Of a DNA stretch of 64,000 nucleotides, positions 63,946 through 64,000 are shown piece after piece; position 1 is the first letter of the stretch, and every line of letters starts with the position of its first letter. A program made the translations under genes and the position numbers. The DNA is from Corynebacterium argentoratense DSM 44202 (lineage in GTDB: Bacteria; Actinomycetota; Actinomycetes; Mycobacteriales; Mycobacteriaceae): NCBI RefSeq assembly GCF_000590555.1, contig NC_022198.1, forward strand, positions 1,442,583-1,506,582. The letters are read 5' to 3'. A model generated the notes under the pieces. It was given only the letters and a program-made list of their open reading frames with translations, did not search any database and was not told the DNA's origin.

Positions 63946-64000
63946 ATGAACCGCACGTTGAAAATTGGCGCCACGATCGTGGGCATTGTTTTTATTACCG
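63946..64000 (+). CDS. Second ABC permease, start only
   Basis: ATG at 63946 begins MNRTLKIGATIVGIVFIT, a basic start followed by a membrane helix, and runs off the right edge. AGGAG at about 63934-63938 is its ribosome site. From order it should be the DppC/OppC-type permease. Confidence 0.7.
   Translation, partial: MNRTLKIGATIVGIVFIT

Noticed and set aside
1..64000. CRISPR arrays, IS elements, phage genes, rRNA
   Set aside because: No regularly spaced direct repeats, no transposase or integrase frames, and no rRNA-like segments were seen in the window.

Overview
The window is chromosomal DNA of a high-GC actinobacterium, very probably a Corynebacterium of undetermined species. The evidence is the gene content and order. 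RNase H/phosphatase, zinc-ribbon protein, Nif3, CobC-like, PtpA, SURF1, CobD, DUF3052 and aceE come in the order of Mycobacterium tuberculosis Rv2228c-Rv2241. dnaG, dgt, TPM protein, glyS, zur, uppS, recO, era, CNNM protein, ybeY, phoH, rsmE, dnaJ2, hrcA and hemW follow the Rv2343c-Rv2388c block. Many starts are GTG or TTG, and genes are tightly packed with TAATG and ATGA overlaps. No phage, IS element, CRISPR array or rRNA was seen.

Layout. 1-3611: leftward block of RNase H/acid phosphatase (cut by the window edge), zinc-ribbon coiled-coil protein, Nif3 and a CobC-like PLP enzyme. 3624-10857: a GABA-catabolism cassette (PucR-type regulator diverging from gabT-gabD, then an amino-acid permease) plus a NiaP-like MFS transporter, sitting inside an otherwise conserved order. 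10869-20337: ptpA, SURF1, cobD, a BAAT-like hydrolase whose nucleophile is glycine, an M3 peptidase, tRNA-Val, DUF3052 and aceE. 20338-26320: a variable, partly decayed stretch. It holds a scar where a DUF4956-VTC gene pair has been deleted across a 39-bp palindrome, an orphan carbohydrate-binding lipoprotein, an alpha/beta hydrolase, an acyl carrier protein, a serine hydrolase, a hydrolase remnant and a TRIC channel. 26342-33791: tRNA-Asn, tRNA with anticodon CAT, dnaG with an atypical zinc motif, a secreted RNase with a barstar-like inhibitor, dgt and a TPM protein. 33796-47204: translation, zinc, isoprenoid, repair, ribosome and heat-shock genes, almost all leftward. 47286-59337: acyl-CoA ligase, malQ, an esterase-like protein coupled to a TreS-maltokinase fusion, idi, and a CrtB-CrtI fusion. 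59473-64000: a lipoprotein, an AecD/MalY-type C-S lyase, a dehydrogenase remnant, and a peptide-type ABC transporter that runs off the right edge.

Functionally the window joins housekeeping modules with three metabolic ones. They are GABA to succinate (gabT, gabD), alpha-glucan/trehalose metabolism (MalQ, TreS-Mak), and carotenoid supply (Idi feeding a fused phytoene synthase/desaturase, divergent with only 26 bp between start codons).

The most unusual non-genic signal is a dispersed 10-mer, TGACGYCGCG. I counted it about 40 times by eye on the two strands, where fewer than one copy is expected by base composition. It deserves a genome-wide test.
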